A DNA stretch of 64,000 nt, taken from assembly GCF_003026455.1 (NCBI RefSeq), contig NZ_PYMB01000001.1, positions 558,001 through 622,000 on the forward strand. Reading direction: 5' to 3'. The position numbers were made by a program, and so were the translations under genes. Below are positions 8,033 to 17,465 of this stretch, piece after piece (position 1 is the first letter of the stretch; each line of letters begins with the position of its first letter). This stretch comes from Photobacterium rosenbergii (GTDB lineage: Bacteria > Pseudomonadota > Gammaproteobacteria > Enterobacterales > Vibrionaceae). The notes under the pieces were generated by a model. It did not search any database and was not told the origin of the DNA. It was given only the letters and a program-made list of their open reading frames with translations.

Positions 8033-9124
8033 TTTGTCGGCAAAGTATTTGTTGAGGGTCTGGCGCCATTCTGGGCTATTACGGATCTTTAGTAGTGCTC
8101 GGTTTAATTTTTCCCTGTGAGGGCTGTTATTCTCGATGACCAGACCGTAATTTTGTTTTTCAAATTGATACGGTAATACCGATAGGCCTTTATATCTTCC
8201 TTCTTCTTTCGCTTTTTTGATGAGGTATTTTAAAACAGCATCATCAGCAACGATTGCCTCGACTTCGTTATTATTCAACGCCTCTAGTAAGTCATTAGTT
8301 GATTCATAACTACGGTGAACAATGCTATGGCTAGTTAAGAATAGAGAGGAAGTAGACTTAGCTTTCGCACCCACCGATAGATTAGCCAGATCATTAGGGC
8401 CTTTGATATCGCTACTGATCAAGCCTAAGGTAAATGTACTGGCAAGAATGGCAGTAATACTTGCAATAAAAAACGTTGTGAATACAGCCAATAGGACTGT
8501 CAGCACTCTCCCTGTTAGGGTCTTAAATTCATAATAATTGAAAGGGCCTTTTGTTATAAAAAGAAGCCCCAGAATAAACCCTTCAACCATCTGGGCGAAT
8601 TTTGAACGCATAGAATATAGTTTGTCATTTACTCTGTGTTCTAGAAGGTAATAAATACCACCGACAAAGCCTGCGGCAATGAACGCAATCCCTAGCACAA
8701 ACCATAGTTTGGTATTGGTGAAAATATTTTTAATTGAAGACAGGTAGCCCTGCTGTTTGACCGCGATGGCGAGATGGGTCTCATAAAAAGAGTGGGAGAA
8801 ATCGAGCACTTTTTCACGTTCAGGTGTAATAGAAATACAAGACACGCCTATGTTAAGTGTATTGTCACTGACTTGCTCTAGTAGTTCACCCAGCTCATGG
8901 TGGCTGTAGTTGTAGTCAACGCCGAGCTCGAGCGCAATCTGCTGCCAAAGATAAATACTCAACCCTTCTGGAGGCTGGGATTCACTCTCGATAACAAAGG
9001 GGGGACAGTGATATGTGCCCACGTTAACCGTGGAATTGCTGGCTGCAATAGAGGGGAGTGAAAATGATATGAGAGAACTTAAAAATAGCCATATACACAA
9101 CATAGAGTGACGCACTGCTCGCAT
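8030..9124 (-). CDS. Glutamate-receptor-like protein: binding domain split by TM-pore-TM
   Basis: A 364-residue membrane protein with the plan of prokaryotic ionotropic glutamate receptors. A signal peptide ends near residue 29. The first half of a solute-binding domain (family 3) covers about 30-125. A transmembrane helix at about 139-161, a re-entrant pore-like segment at about 177-198 and a second helix at about 205-230 follow. The second half of the binding domain covers about 235-364. In GluR0-type potassium channels the pore loop carries TVGYGD. Here the matching segment reads ITKGPFNYYEFKTLTGR, so the potassium filter is absent. The helix after it still has the LTGR linker and long hydrophobic run. 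It may be a channel of other selectivity or a ligand sensor. Confidence 0.7.
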   Translation of the reverse strand: MRAVRHSMLCIWLFLSSLISFSLPSIAASNSTVNVGTYHCPPFVIESESQPPEGLSIYLWQQIALELGVDYNYSHHELGELLEQVSDNTLNIGVSCISITPEREKVLDFSHSFYETHLAIAVKQQGYLSSIKNIFTNTKLWFVLGIAFIAAGFVGGIYYLLEHRVNDKLYSMRSKFAQMVEGFILGLLFITKGPFNYYEFKTLTGRVLTVLLAVFTTFFIASITAILASTFTLGLISSDIKGPNDLANLSVGAKAKSTSSLFLTSHSIVHRSYESTNDLLEALNNNEVEAIVADDAVLKYLIKKAKEEGRYKGLSVLPYQFEKQNYGLVIENNSPHREKLNRALLKIRNSPEWRQTLNKYFADK

Positions 9125-9412
9125 AGGGTGATCTCACTTGGCTGAGGACATTGTCATTGTTCTTCAGTTAAGTATAAACATCATGAAATTTTCACAAGCC
9201 TGTCATTCAAGACAACTAGCAAGCTGCCTGAGAGTTTTTGTCTACTGTCAATAATGCTTTCCATTTTTAGCTATCACTTCAGCAAAGTTGGTTAGTCAAT
9301 GAAGTCAATGAACTATGCTTATTAACAAATTGGTTAATACCTTAATGGACAGCAATGGTTGGCTGGAACTATAAGAATCCTTAAGTTTGGTCAGTCATGG
9401 CAAGGAGGGTGT

Positions 9413-10813
9413 ATGAAAGTGTTGGCTGTTTTAGCTGCACTCAGCATCTGGTTTTTCAGTCAGCCTGTACTGGCACAAAATGTTTGGGTGATTGAAATAT
9501 CCGGCGGGATAGGGCCAGCAACCAGTGACTATGTGTCACGAGAAATCGAACAAGCGCACAAGGAACAAGCAAGCTTTATCGTACTCAAAGTCGATACTCC
9601 CGGAGGATTGGATACCTCCATGCGTGACATTATACGTGCAATAACGACATCACCATTACCTGTTGCAACCTGGGTCGGTCCTGCAGGAGCAAGAGCCGCT
9701 AGCGCCGGTACATATATTCTTCTCGCCAGCCATGTTGCAGCGATGGCGCCAGGGACTAATTTAGGGGCTGCAACACCAGTATCTATATCGGCTCCAGGGG
9801 GAAGTGATGATGATTCTGGTGGCCAGAACCCCTTTGCTCCTAGAAAAGAGCAAGAGCCTAAAGACGCCAGTGATGAAAGCGATGATTCGGCTAGTGATGA
9901 TTCCGACGACAATAAAGTAACGGCTAAAACGGCGATGGAGAAAAAAGTCATCAATGATGCGCGTGCGTATATACGTGGTCTGGCTAAGCTTCATGGTCGA
10001 AATGAAGAGTGGGCAGAAACTGCCGTTACCGAGGCTGCAAGTATTGATGCAGAAAAAGCCCTAGAGCTTAACGTGATTGATTTTCTCGCTTCTGACTTAG
10101 ATGGTCTTATCAGCCAGTCCAATGGGCGAACTGTAGTTATCAATGGACTCGAAGCAAAAATAGAGCTTTCAGACGTCGCTTATATCGAGAGGGAGCAAGA
10201 TTGGCGGTTTAAGTTGTTGTCTGTGATAACCAACCCTAATGTGGCCTATATTCTGATGCTAATTGGCATTTATGGCCTGCTATTGGAGTTCTACAACCCA
10301 GGTGTTGGCCTGCCCGGTGTATTGGGGGGTATATGCCTATTATTGGCTATGTACTCCCTACAGATGTTACCTGTGAGCTATGCGGGTCTGGGACTGTTGC
10401 TGCTCGGGATAGCGTTGATGGTTGCAGAGGCATTCAGCCCAAGCTTCGGAATACTTGGTTTAGGTGGGATAGTCGCATTCGCACTAGGCTCGGTGATGTT
10501 GATGGATACTGAAATACCGGGTTATCAAATTGCCATACCGCTAATCGTGGGCCTGACCGTCGTTTCGGCCGTATTTACTTTTGTCATTCTTAGCTTGTTA
10601 CTCAAAGCGCGGCGGAAACCGGTGACGACGGGTATGGAAGCCTTGTTAGGACAAGAAGCCGTTGTAGTAAGTGGTTTTCCTGGTAGTGGACGAGTGCTAG
10701 TGGAAGGGGAAATTTGGCAAGCCAACTGTGACGTTCCTCTGAGTAAGGGTGACAAGGTCACGGTAGTGGAGATTAATGGCCTCTGTTTGGAAGTTAACCA
10801 GCGAACGAAATAA
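9413..10813 (+). CDS. NfeD-family membrane serine protease (long form)
   Basis: A 466-residue protein. The start at 9413 has an excellent AAGGAGG site and yields a signal peptide ending VLA-Q. An N-terminal ClpP-like protease domain (about 22-230) contains the catalytic Ser in the ASAGT motif (Ser97) and a candidate catalytic Lys in MEKKVINDARAYI (about 177-178). Between them is an acidic low-complexity insertion (about 130-168) rich in Asp and Ser. Four or five transmembrane helices (about 255-395) and a C-terminal NfeD OB-fold (about 400-466) complete it. The archaeal homologue PH1510 cleaves its slipin partner. The next gene encodes a slipin, the usual arrangement. Confidence 0.88.
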   Translation: MKVLAVLAALSIWFFSQPVLAQNVWVIEISGGIGPATSDYVSREIEQAHKEQASFIVLKVDTPGGLDTSMRDIIRAITTSPLPVATWVGPAGARAASAGTYILLASHVAAMAPGTNLGAATPVSISAPGGSDDDSGGQNPFAPRKEQEPKDASDESDDSASDDSDDNKVTAKTAMEKKVINDARAYIRGLAKLHGRNEEWAETAVTEAASIDAEKALELNVIDFLASDLDGLISQSNGRTVVINGLEAKIELSDVAYIEREQDWRFKLLSVITNPNVAYILMLIGIYGLLLEFYNPGVGLPGVLGGICLLLAMYSLQMLPVSYAGLGLLLLGIALMVAEAFSPSFGILGLGGIVAFALGSVMLMDTEIPGYQIAIPLIVGLTVVSAVFTFVILSLLLKARRKPVTTGMEALLGQEAVVVSGFPGSGRVLVEGEIWQANCDVPLSKGDKVTVVEINGLCLEVNQRTK

Positions 10814-10855
10814 ATCAAATGTGCTTGGAATAACCTTTTTATAAGGATCAATCAT

Positions 10856-11629
10856 ATGATCACATACTCATTAGCAACGATAATAGTTCTGGTATTCGTG
10901 CTTATTGTCAGCATGTTCAAAGTGCTACGAGAGTACGAGCGTGCGGTTGTCTTTCTACTCGGTCGATTTTACCAAGTAAAAGGGCCTGGCCTGATCATCA
11001 TTATCCCAATAATCCAGCAAATGGTGCGTGTTGATTTGCGGACGATTGTATTGGATGTGCCAACTCAAGATTTGATCACTCGAGATAACGTCTCGGTCAA
11101 AGTTAACGCGGTGGTTTACTTCCGGGTTGTTGACCCGAAAATGGCAATCAACAATGTAGAAAACTACCTTGAAGCCACCAGTCAGTTATCTCAAACAACG
11201 TTGCGTTCGGTACTAGGTCAACATGAACTGGATGAATTGTTATCAGCCCGTGAGGAATTGAACCGAGATCTACAAGGGATCTTGGATCAGCATACTGACA
11301 ATTGGGGGATCAAAGTCGCCAACGTAGAGATCAAGCATGTCGATTTGGATGACAGTATGGTTCGCGCACTTGCCCGTCAAGCAGAGGCTGAGCGTTCACG
11401 TCGGGCCAAAGTGATTCATGCTACAGGTGAGCTTGAAGCTTCAGCTAAGTTGCGAGAAGCGGCAGAAGTGCTAAATCAGTCGCCAAATGCCGTACAGTTA
11501 CGTTATATGCAGACCCTCACAGAGATTTCCAACGATAGAACAACGACCATTGTGTTCCCTATGCCGATCGATTTAGTCGAGAAATTTACCGATGTGATGG
11601 CATCTGTGAAGACCAAAGATGAAAAGTAA
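10856..11629 (+). CDS. Slipin / SPFH-band 7 membrane protein
   Basis: A 257-residue protein with one N-terminal hydrophobic anchor (about 1-18), then a stomatin-type SPFH domain ([18 protein letters not shown]) and a helical coiled-coil rich in Ala and Glu (about 175-215). The C-terminus keeps the slipin sequence [12 protein letters not shown]. Slipins build oligomeric scaffolds in membrane microdomains and are substrates of the NfeD protease encoded 42 bp upstream. An AAGGA site precedes the ATG. Confidence 0.9.
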   Translation: MITYSLATIIVLVFVLIVSMFKVLREYERAVVFLLGRFYQVKGPGLIIIIPIIQQMVRVDLRTIVLDVPTQDLITRDNVSVKVNAVVYFRVVDPKMAINNVENYLEATSQLSQTTLRSVLGQHELDELLSAREELNRDLQGILDQHTDNWGIKVANVEIKHVDLDDSMVRALARQAEAERSRRAKVIHATGELEASAKLREAAEVLNQSPNAVQLRYMQTLTEISNDRTTTIVFPMPIDLVEKFTDVMASVKTKDEK

Positions 11630-11655
11630 CTAAAATCTTGTAGGTTTTTGAGCCG

Positions 11656-11687
11656 AAAAACCCTCACCATTGAATAAATGGTGAGGG
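11656..11687 (-). terminator. Terminator of the pel operon
   Basis: Stem CCCTCACCAT with its perfect complement around a 7-base loop. On the minus strand it is followed by five Ts, so it ends leftward transcription from pelG. It may also slow rightward transcription from the slipin gene. Confidence 0.82.
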
Positions 11688-11696
11688 TGATTGAGG

Positions 11697-13070
11697 TTAT
11701 GAGCGCTGCAACATGAATGTTTGGTATTCAAGATCTTCAAATTGACTATCAAGCATGATAAGACCAATGATGGTAGTAACCAACATAGTGACGGCAAAAC
11801 CGTAGCCGTAAAATGTTGGGCCTAAGTCGATACTGATATAGGCCAAAACAAGGTTTCCGGCAGCCATCAATAACGTTAAGAAAAGGGCTGAGTAGCGCTT
11901 GTCGAGATAATACATAACGTTAAGGATAGCCATGACCAATACTTGTAGGCTGACGCCAACCAAATCGACATAGAGCAAATGTAAGTAGGCAAGGTCAATG
12001 CTCAAAAAATTGAGAATATCTTCTGCCCATAAGATCAAAAGCCCCAATGTTAGGCCCTGAACTTTAAATATCTCATAGATACTTTGTTGGCAAGCAAGTA
12101 CCATTTTATCTTTCAGTAGATAAATAGAATCCAGTGTTGCGCCCTCACGGACGGCCTCATAGAACTTGAGGCAGGCATCAGCAAAGTCTGTTTCCATTCT
12201 CAGCATGAACACGGCCATACCCGGTACAATGGCCAAGTATGCGATAAAAATGGGTAAATCATAAATATAAGATGCCCTGAAAACATCAATGACCTGATGT
12301 GAGGTTTCATCACGAAACCAGAAAACAAACTTATCGAGCCAAACCCCAAGGTTATAAAGAAAACCACATAAAATTAGGGAGATGAAGGTTTTCTTGAAGT
12401 TTAAAAACTCAAAAGACACGAGTTGGTTAGCAGGAAAATCTCGGATAACGTGGTACAGAAAAGCAAAAGTTAAAATGGCCTGACAGAAACAGAAAATCAA
12501 TAATAATCCAAGCAAACCGAAAGGCGGTAAAAAGATGCTCATAATGACCATCAGGCCATAGCAGAACATCATGGTGAAAAAGATCCGGTAGTATTCTTTC
12601 ATACCACTAAGGAAGATGATGATTAACCATTGATTAGACAGCAAAATAAAAGAAGTGAATATTGTGATTTTCTCTGCTGGCGTGATGGTATTGCAGATAG
12701 CAAGGATAGTACCTCCGAGAAGACCTGCGATTATGCTTGTGACCAACATAGAGCCAAGTAAGTTAGGGACGATTCGATGATCTTGTTCGGCAAATAGCAA
12801 GTCAGAGATAAAGCGGGTCAGCAGTAGTTGGAATAGTCCACTGATGATAAGCGACCCTGCCATCATATAGGTGACTATGACCAGAAACTGGACGATGACA
12901 TAGGTTGGGAATACGACCCCCACACTGATGATACCGATTGTCAGCAAGGCGAGAATTGAGAGCACCCAGGGCCCTGAGCTTATCAAGCCTGCTAACCCAT
13001 AGGCTTCAAGCATAGATAGCAGCGAGTTTTTCTTTAGAATTTTCCTTAATTCAAATCCGATGCCGGCCAC
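11697..13070 (-). CDS. pelG: Pel polysaccharide inner-membrane transporter PelG
   Basis: A 457-residue protein with about 12 hydrophobic helices, of the MATE/Wzx-like flippase superfamily. It is believed to move the growing Pel chain across the inner membrane together with PelD, PelE and PelF. I place the start at a GTG (13070) because it follows a perfect AGGAGG site and opens with AGIGFELRKIL, the conserved PelG N-terminus. The ATG further upstream (13106) lies inside pelF and adds 12 unlikely residues. Length is the same as Pseudomonas PelG (456). It overlaps the end of pelF by 20 bp, so translation is probably coupled. Confidence 0.9.
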   Translation of the reverse strand: MAGIGFELRKILKKNSLLSMLEAYGLAGLISSGPWVLSILALLTIGIISVGVVFPTYVIVQFLVIVTYMMAGSLIISGLFQLLLTRFISDLLFAEQDHRIVPNLLGSMLVTSIIAGLLGGTILAICNTITPAEKITIFTSFILLSNQWLIIIFLSGMKEYYRIFFTMMFCYGLMVIMSIFLPPFGLLGLLLIFCFCQAILTFAFLYHVIRDFPANQLVSFEFLNFKKTFISLILCGFLYNLGVWLDKFVFWFRDETSHQVIDVFRASYIYDLPIFIAYLAIVPGMAVFMLRMETDFADACLKFYEAVREGATLDSIYLLKDKMVLACQQSIYEIFKVQGLTLGLLILWAEDILNFLSIDLAYLHLLYVDLVGVSLQVLVMAILNVMYYLDKRYSALFLTLLMAAGNLVLAYISIDLGPTFYGYGFAVTMLVTTIIGLIMLDSQFEDLEYQTFMLQRS

Positions 13071-14595
13071 TGATTGCCTCCTTGTATAAACTACGGTAAG
13101 CCCCATACATCATAGGTTCGTCATAATAACGTTTGACCCTGATGCGGCCGTTATCACCAGCTTCTAGCCATTTGTCTTTATCGCTGAGTACCTTAATAAT
13201 GGCTTGTGCACCTTCTGCCGGGCTAGCGATGGGAATAATTTCGCCCGCAGAGCCTATTTCCGCATCTTCCCCGACTGCGCCATCGATAATTTCTCGACAT
13301 GCTCCAACTTCAGTGGCAATGCAGGGTATTCCTGCGGCCATGGCTTCAAGTAACACTAATGGTTGCGCTTCACTGATGGAAGTTAGCATCATGACACCGA
13401 GCTCAGGCATAATCTCAGCGACATTCTTGCTGCCAAGCATTTTGACGTTATCTTTGAGCCCTAAGCTTTCAATCAATAATTCACACTCTCTGACATAATC
13501 TTTATCTTCTTCAGTTGGCCCGATGATCCAACCTTCGAGTGTGGGAAGGGTTTCTATTGCGCCACGTATAGTACGGATAAAGGTTTTGATATCTTTAATG
13601 GGTACCACGCGACCCACTAAACCGACAACCATAGGAGGGCTATCAGGGCGCCGTTGATATGCATCTTCAAAACGCTGGGTATTAATGCCATTTACAATCA
13701 CGCGAGTTTTATCCGTTGGCGCTCCATCGAGATGTTGTCGTTGTCTGTTGCCTTCAAACAGTGCCACGATATGGTCGGCTTGATGGTAGGCGGATAAGCC
13801 TAACTGTTCGAAAAACTGAATCCAGGTTTTACGAGTGGTATCTACTCCTTTATGCATAGAAATGTCTATGACGCTGTGATTGTCTTTTATCCATGTGGCC
13901 TGCGACAAATCGATTTTTCGCTCTTTGGTATAAATACCATGCTCGGTCAGTATAAATGGAGTTTGGGTTTTCTCTCGGCTCATTGCTCCTAAAAAACCCG
14001 CATAGCCAGTAGAAACACTGTGAAACAATTTGGCCTTAGGCAGGTTTTGCGACACTTTCGATAAGACAAAAAGCGGTTGGTATATATTTCGGTATGTCCA
14101 AAAATAATCGACAAAGGATTGCCTTGGTGCATATTCCAAATATCTTTCTGTCAGCACTTCCCATGATGCTCGACTATAAAGGAAGTCAGGGAGTGTCAGT
14201 TTGCCATTGGTATCGAGAAACTCTGAAACTTCAGATAGTAGATCTCCGGGAATAGGTTCTCCCTTCTTTTCAAAATAGGCGAGAAAACGGTTCCAGACAT
14301 TAAATAGCTTACTTTTCCCTGAGCGGGCTGAAGGTTTTACATGGCCTTTGTTGGATAATAAATAATGCACCTCAAAGCCAACAACGTTATCAGGGAACTC
14401 ATATGCGGGCTGGTCATAAAAGTCAGGGTGTCCACCTAGGAAAATCAAATGGAAGCGGTATTCAGGCAATCCACAGATAATCTGGTGTACCCAACTTGAT
14501 ACACCTCCTCGCACATATGGGTACGTGCCCTCTAGTAGAAGGCAAATATCGACTTCATCATTATCAGCCTTGGTTCTCCGCTTGAGCCATGTCAT
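13051..14595 (-). CDS. pelF: Pel glycosyltransferase PelF
   Basis: A 514-residue cytosolic GT4-family, GT-B fold glycosyltransferase. Its N-terminus has LLLEGTYPYVRGGVSSWVHQI, a strong PelF marker. The C-terminal nucleotide-binding half contains the E-x7-E motif in EAQPLVLLEAMAAG. PelF uses UDP-activated amino sugars to polymerise Pel, a cationic polymer of N-acetylgalactosamine and N-acetylglucosamine. The ATG overlaps the pelE stop codon (ATGA), which implies coupled translation. Confidence 0.94.
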   Translation of the reverse strand: MTWLKRRTKADNDEVDICLLLEGTYPYVRGGVSSWVHQIICGLPEYRFHLIFLGGHPDFYDQPAYEFPDNVVGFEVHYLLSNKGHVKPSARSGKSKLFNVWNRFLAYFEKKGEPIPGDLLSEVSEFLDTNGKLTLPDFLYSRASWEVLTERYLEYAPRQSFVDYFWTYRNIYQPLFVLSKVSQNLPKAKLFHSVSTGYAGFLGAMSREKTQTPFILTEHGIYTKERKIDLSQATWIKDNHSVIDISMHKGVDTTRKTWIQFFEQLGLSAYHQADHIVALFEGNRQRQHLDGAPTDKTRVIVNGINTQRFEDAYQRRPDSPPMVVGLVGRVVPIKDIKTFIRTIRGAIETLPTLEGWIIGPTEEDKDYVRECELLIESLGLKDNVKMLGSKNVAEIMPELGVMMLTSISEAQPLVLLEAMAAGIPCIATEVGACREIIDGAVGEDAEIGSAGEIIPIASPAEGAQAIIKVLSDKDKWLEAGDNGRIRVKRYYDEPMMYGAYRSLYKEAISGRHRI

Positions 14596-15560
14596 CCCCA
14601 GTACTCCTTAATCTGGCTAAGTTTATTTCCTTTCTGCTCGGGGAAATAGCTAATGTATTGTTTTGCTGTTTCATAATCGCCGGCGATGTAGGCAGCCTCT
14701 GCTAAGTAAGGTGCCACCTGTTTTAAAAGCAACCCACCATCTAGCGCAGCTTTGAGAGCTGGAAGGGCATCAGTTGGGCGTTTTTGTTGCAGCATGACTC
14801 TCCCGAGGAGTAAATTGGCTGATGCGGTTATTTTGATACTGATTGATTGATTGAGGTAGTTTTCTGCTTGCTCTAAATAGTGGCTCCGTAAAATACCCTC
14901 AGCAATGCCTAGATAGCAAAGCTCCCAGTATTGCTGGGCAATATCAAAGGCCTTTGCCGCTGAAGGTTTATACTCAAATTGCTTTTTTGACAGCGAAATT
15001 GACTCATTGATTTGAGTTTCGATATTTTCCAAAGACGCATATGCAAGTAACCGAACATCGTCAGTTAAATCTTTCAATGCCAGTTGTAGCAGGGGTACGG
15101 CATGTTGACGAGGCAAGTGCCTGATAGCATTGACGGCTAATTGTCGTCGTTCAGGGTCTTGGTTATGTAGCAATATTTCTCGCAGAGCCCCAGAACCAAA
15201 TTGGGTGCCAAGAATTTCCCCCGGACTTTGGGGTAGATCGCTTTTCTCACATTCTTGCCATGTGATATTGGACTTTTGTCTTGGCAAGTAGAGGGCAATG
15301 AGTAAAGAGAAACTGGTGCCAATCATCCCTGCGACGGGTAATAGTAAATTGAAGATAAACAAAAAAGTAAACGAGCCAGTCACTGGCGTTTTGTATTTTT
15401 TCGGTAAAACTAACCAACATAGTCCAGCGAAACTCAAGCAGGCCAATGCATGGGTGGTCACAAACGCTAGCCACATTGCTGATGTCATTGGTTGTGTAAT
15501 GATGATGTATAGGCCAGAGCTCTCAAAGGCTATGGTCTGAAGAAATAACCATGTCTTCAT
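14592..15560 (-). CDS. pelE: Pel biosynthesis membrane/TPR protein PelE
   Basis: A 322-residue inner-membrane protein. Two N-terminal hydrophobic hairpins (about the first 85 residues) are followed by a cytoplasmic helical region of TPR/HEAT-like repeats with the characteristic Ala/Leu/Tyr spacing. PelE forms the inner-membrane synthase complex with PelD, PelF and PelG. The start at 15560 has a GGAG site 7 bases upstream. An upstream ATG at 15578 would give 328 residues and cannot be excluded. The gene overlaps the end of pelD by about 38 bp. Confidence 0.88.
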   Translation of the reverse strand: MKTWLFLQTIAFESSGLYIIITQPMTSAMWLAFVTTHALACLSFAGLCWLVLPKKYKTPVTGSFTFLFIFNLLLPVAGMIGTSFSLLIALYLPRQKSNITWQECEKSDLPQSPGEILGTQFGSGALREILLHNQDPERRQLAVNAIRHLPRQHAVPLLQLALKDLTDDVRLLAYASLENIETQINESISLSKKQFEYKPSAAKAFDIAQQYWELCYLGIAEGILRSHYLEQAENYLNQSISIKITASANLLLGRVMLQQKRPTDALPALKAALDGGLLLKQVAPYLAEAAYIAGDYETAKQYISYFPEQKGNKLSQIKEYWG

Positions 15561-16869
15561 CGTATGCTCCAAGCTCATTCATTAACTTTCTAATTTCGGG
15601 TCTATCCGTTGACATTGAAAGCGGGCCAATAATATCGATGTCGTTAATATCCTCGCCGAGTTGATCCTTAAGTAATTCTCGTAACCTAACAATGTATTGC
15701 TGTGCCTCATAAGCAGTAGTGAGGGGGAGTAACACAGCAAGAGCAGCATTGCCTTTCTTCGTTCGGCATGACCAATATACATCGGCCCCCCGGCGATAAC
15801 TAATTGTGTTATCGAGCTCTTGATGGTGTTTGCCGGCACTGTCAAAACAGACTACAACCGAACTGTCCGCACCATAGTGACGTTTGTTGTAACTGGCACG
15901 CTTGAGGTAATTCATAAATAAATCATTTTGGTGTGGCTGCAAAATAGGCGTAATGATTTCATCACTGAGCAGATCTGCAGCGTAGTTGGCGACAAGTGAA
16001 AGTAGCGCTACGTTGGCAGGGGTAAGCATGAAGAATTTTGCATTTTCAGCAATGATCGCGGCTTGAAGTGTACCTTTTGTATCCAGTAGAGGGATACAAA
16101 TCTGATAACGAGACTGGTGCACCTGGTTCGCTTCCAGTTTGGCAGGAGAGAGTAGCTTTTTGGTGGCTAACATATCTTGTAACATGGCATCGTTTTCGAT
16201 TAATCGATGGTGATCGCCAACTGTGGCAGCCGCTTTTGTATCAATTTTGTCATCGGTGACTTTATAAATTCCAGCGACTTCAAGCCCTCCGATGTCAGCC
16301 ATGAGGTGAAGGTAGGGCTGGCCTAGGTACTCCAATCGATGTTCAGCGTGTTTGGCTGCTATTTTATGTAACGCACTGATACTGGAACGTAAACTGACGG
16401 TTTGTCCGGCAGTACGTTGCTCCAACTGGTCATGGGATACTTTGAGTAAGTGGTAATTCTGAGTGAAGCTATCAAGCTTTTGGGCCATGTACTGATGATC
16501 AAGGATGTGTTTCTGATTAATGTTATGCCAGTAATCATGAAACTCACCGGCGATCATCGCGACCATGATTGTACCGATAGCTAGCGATAGTGGGTAATAA
16601 TCCAACATACCCGACGCATTCATAATGGTTGCAAGTCCAGCTGTGGTGAACAAGGCACAAATAAGCCCCTTCGCAAAGCCGTAACGCAAGGCAATGAGTA
16701 GTGGGCCAAAGAGCGGCCAGAAAAAGTTTTGCTCGGTGGACGTTTGGGCTAACGAATCTGACTCTACCCATACGTAAATGGAGAGAAGCGCTATGACGAG
16801 GGTTTCTATCCACACATAGCTGCTTCTTGAAAAACCGAGAATAGCTTTGTTGTTGGTTTTCTTATCCAT
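15523..16869 (-). CDS. pelD: c-di-GMP receptor PelD
   Basis: A 448-residue inner-membrane protein with four N-terminal transmembrane helices (about 20-115), a short coiled linker, a GAF domain (about 165-310) and a degenerate GGDEF domain (about 320-445). The GGDEF active site is absent, so it should not make c-di-GMP. The inhibitory-site motif RxxD is present as RGAD near residue 360, the position that binds c-di-GMP in Pseudomonas PelD. Pel synthesis is therefore predicted to be switched on post-translationally by c-di-GMP. A TTG three codons upstream is an alternative start; the ribosome site is weak for both. Confidence 0.92.
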   Translation of the reverse strand: MDKKTNNKAILGFSRSSYVWIETLVIALLSIYVWVESDSLAQTSTEQNFFWPLFGPLLIALRYGFAKGLICALFTTAGLATIMNASGMLDYYPLSLAIGTIMVAMIAGEFHDYWHNINQKHILDHQYMAQKLDSFTQNYHLLKVSHDQLEQRTAGQTVSLRSSISALHKIAAKHAEHRLEYLGQPYLHLMADIGGLEVAGIYKVTDDKIDTKAAATVGDHHRLIENDAMLQDMLATKKLLSPAKLEANQVHQSRYQICIPLLDTKGTLQAAIIAENAKFFMLTPANVALLSLVANYAADLLSDEIITPILQPHQNDLFMNYLKRASYNKRHYGADSSVVVCFDSAGKHHQELDNTISYRRGADVYWSCRTKKGNAALAVLLPLTTAYEAQQYIVRLRELLKDQLGEDINDIDIIGPLSMSTDRPEIRKLMNELGAYDEDMVISSDHSL

Positions 16870-16911
16870 AAAAAACAACCATTATTTGTAATCAAAATAA
16901 CCAGTTAAAGA

Positions 16912-17439
16912 CTAGTTATCTTTTGATGCAACATTTAGACCGCTGAGTAATTCTTCGATCACAATGTGACCTGTACCACTGACACTTTCGCGTCCCCATC
17001 CTCCACGGCTACCTGATGCTTGCCAGTATGTTTTGCCACTCTTAGCTGATTTCACTTCTAGCGTAATGCCAACCGCAGGCTCACCATCAAGTCCACTTTT
17101 ATAGTGCCATTCCTCAACTGAGCCTGTGATCACATAGTCAACAGGTTGTGTGGCAAGCCAGGCCTGCGCCTGTTTTTGCTTGGCTGAATCATCGAGGATA
17201 CTTTGCAAGTCACTGACAGCCGAAGGAGGATATTTTACTGCCACAATGCTTTTCGCAAAGAGTTGGCTACTTAAAATTTGCTCTGCTTTCTCAGCCGCTA
17301 GTGGGGTACTTGAGTGATTGGACATGGGCATTATGGCCCAGCTGCTATCAGCCGGAAACTGATTGCTGTCTGTTACTTGGTAACTGCTACAAGCACTCAA
17401 TGTTAAGAGGCTGGCAAGGGTTAGTATCTTTTTCATCAT
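16912..17439 (-). CDS. pelC: Pel outer-membrane-associated lipoprotein PelC
   Basis: A 175-residue lipoprotein with lipobox LSAC close to the N-terminus, followed by a compact alpha/beta domain. In Pseudomonas, PelC assembles a dodecameric ring at the inner face of the outer membrane. The ring guides the cationic polymer to the PelB pore. Several ATGs are clustered at the start; the AAGG site 6 bases upstream favours the one at 17439. Length agrees with the family (about 170). Confidence 0.9.
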   Translation of the reverse strand: MMKKILTLASLLTLSACSSYQVTDSNQFPADSSWAIMPMSNHSSTPLAAEKAEQILSSQLFAKSIVAVKYPPSAVSDLQSILDDSAKQKQAQAWLATQPVDYVITGSVEEWHYKSGLDGEPAVGITLEVKSAKSGKTYWQASGSRGGWGRESVSGTGHIVIEELLSGLNVASKDN

Positions 17440-17465
17440 GATCATCCTTGTTAAATTCGATATGG

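Noticed and set aside
9529..9994. Antisense frames within the NfeD gene
   Set aside because: They mirror the acidic low-complexity and Ala-rich segments of nfeD and show no start signals.
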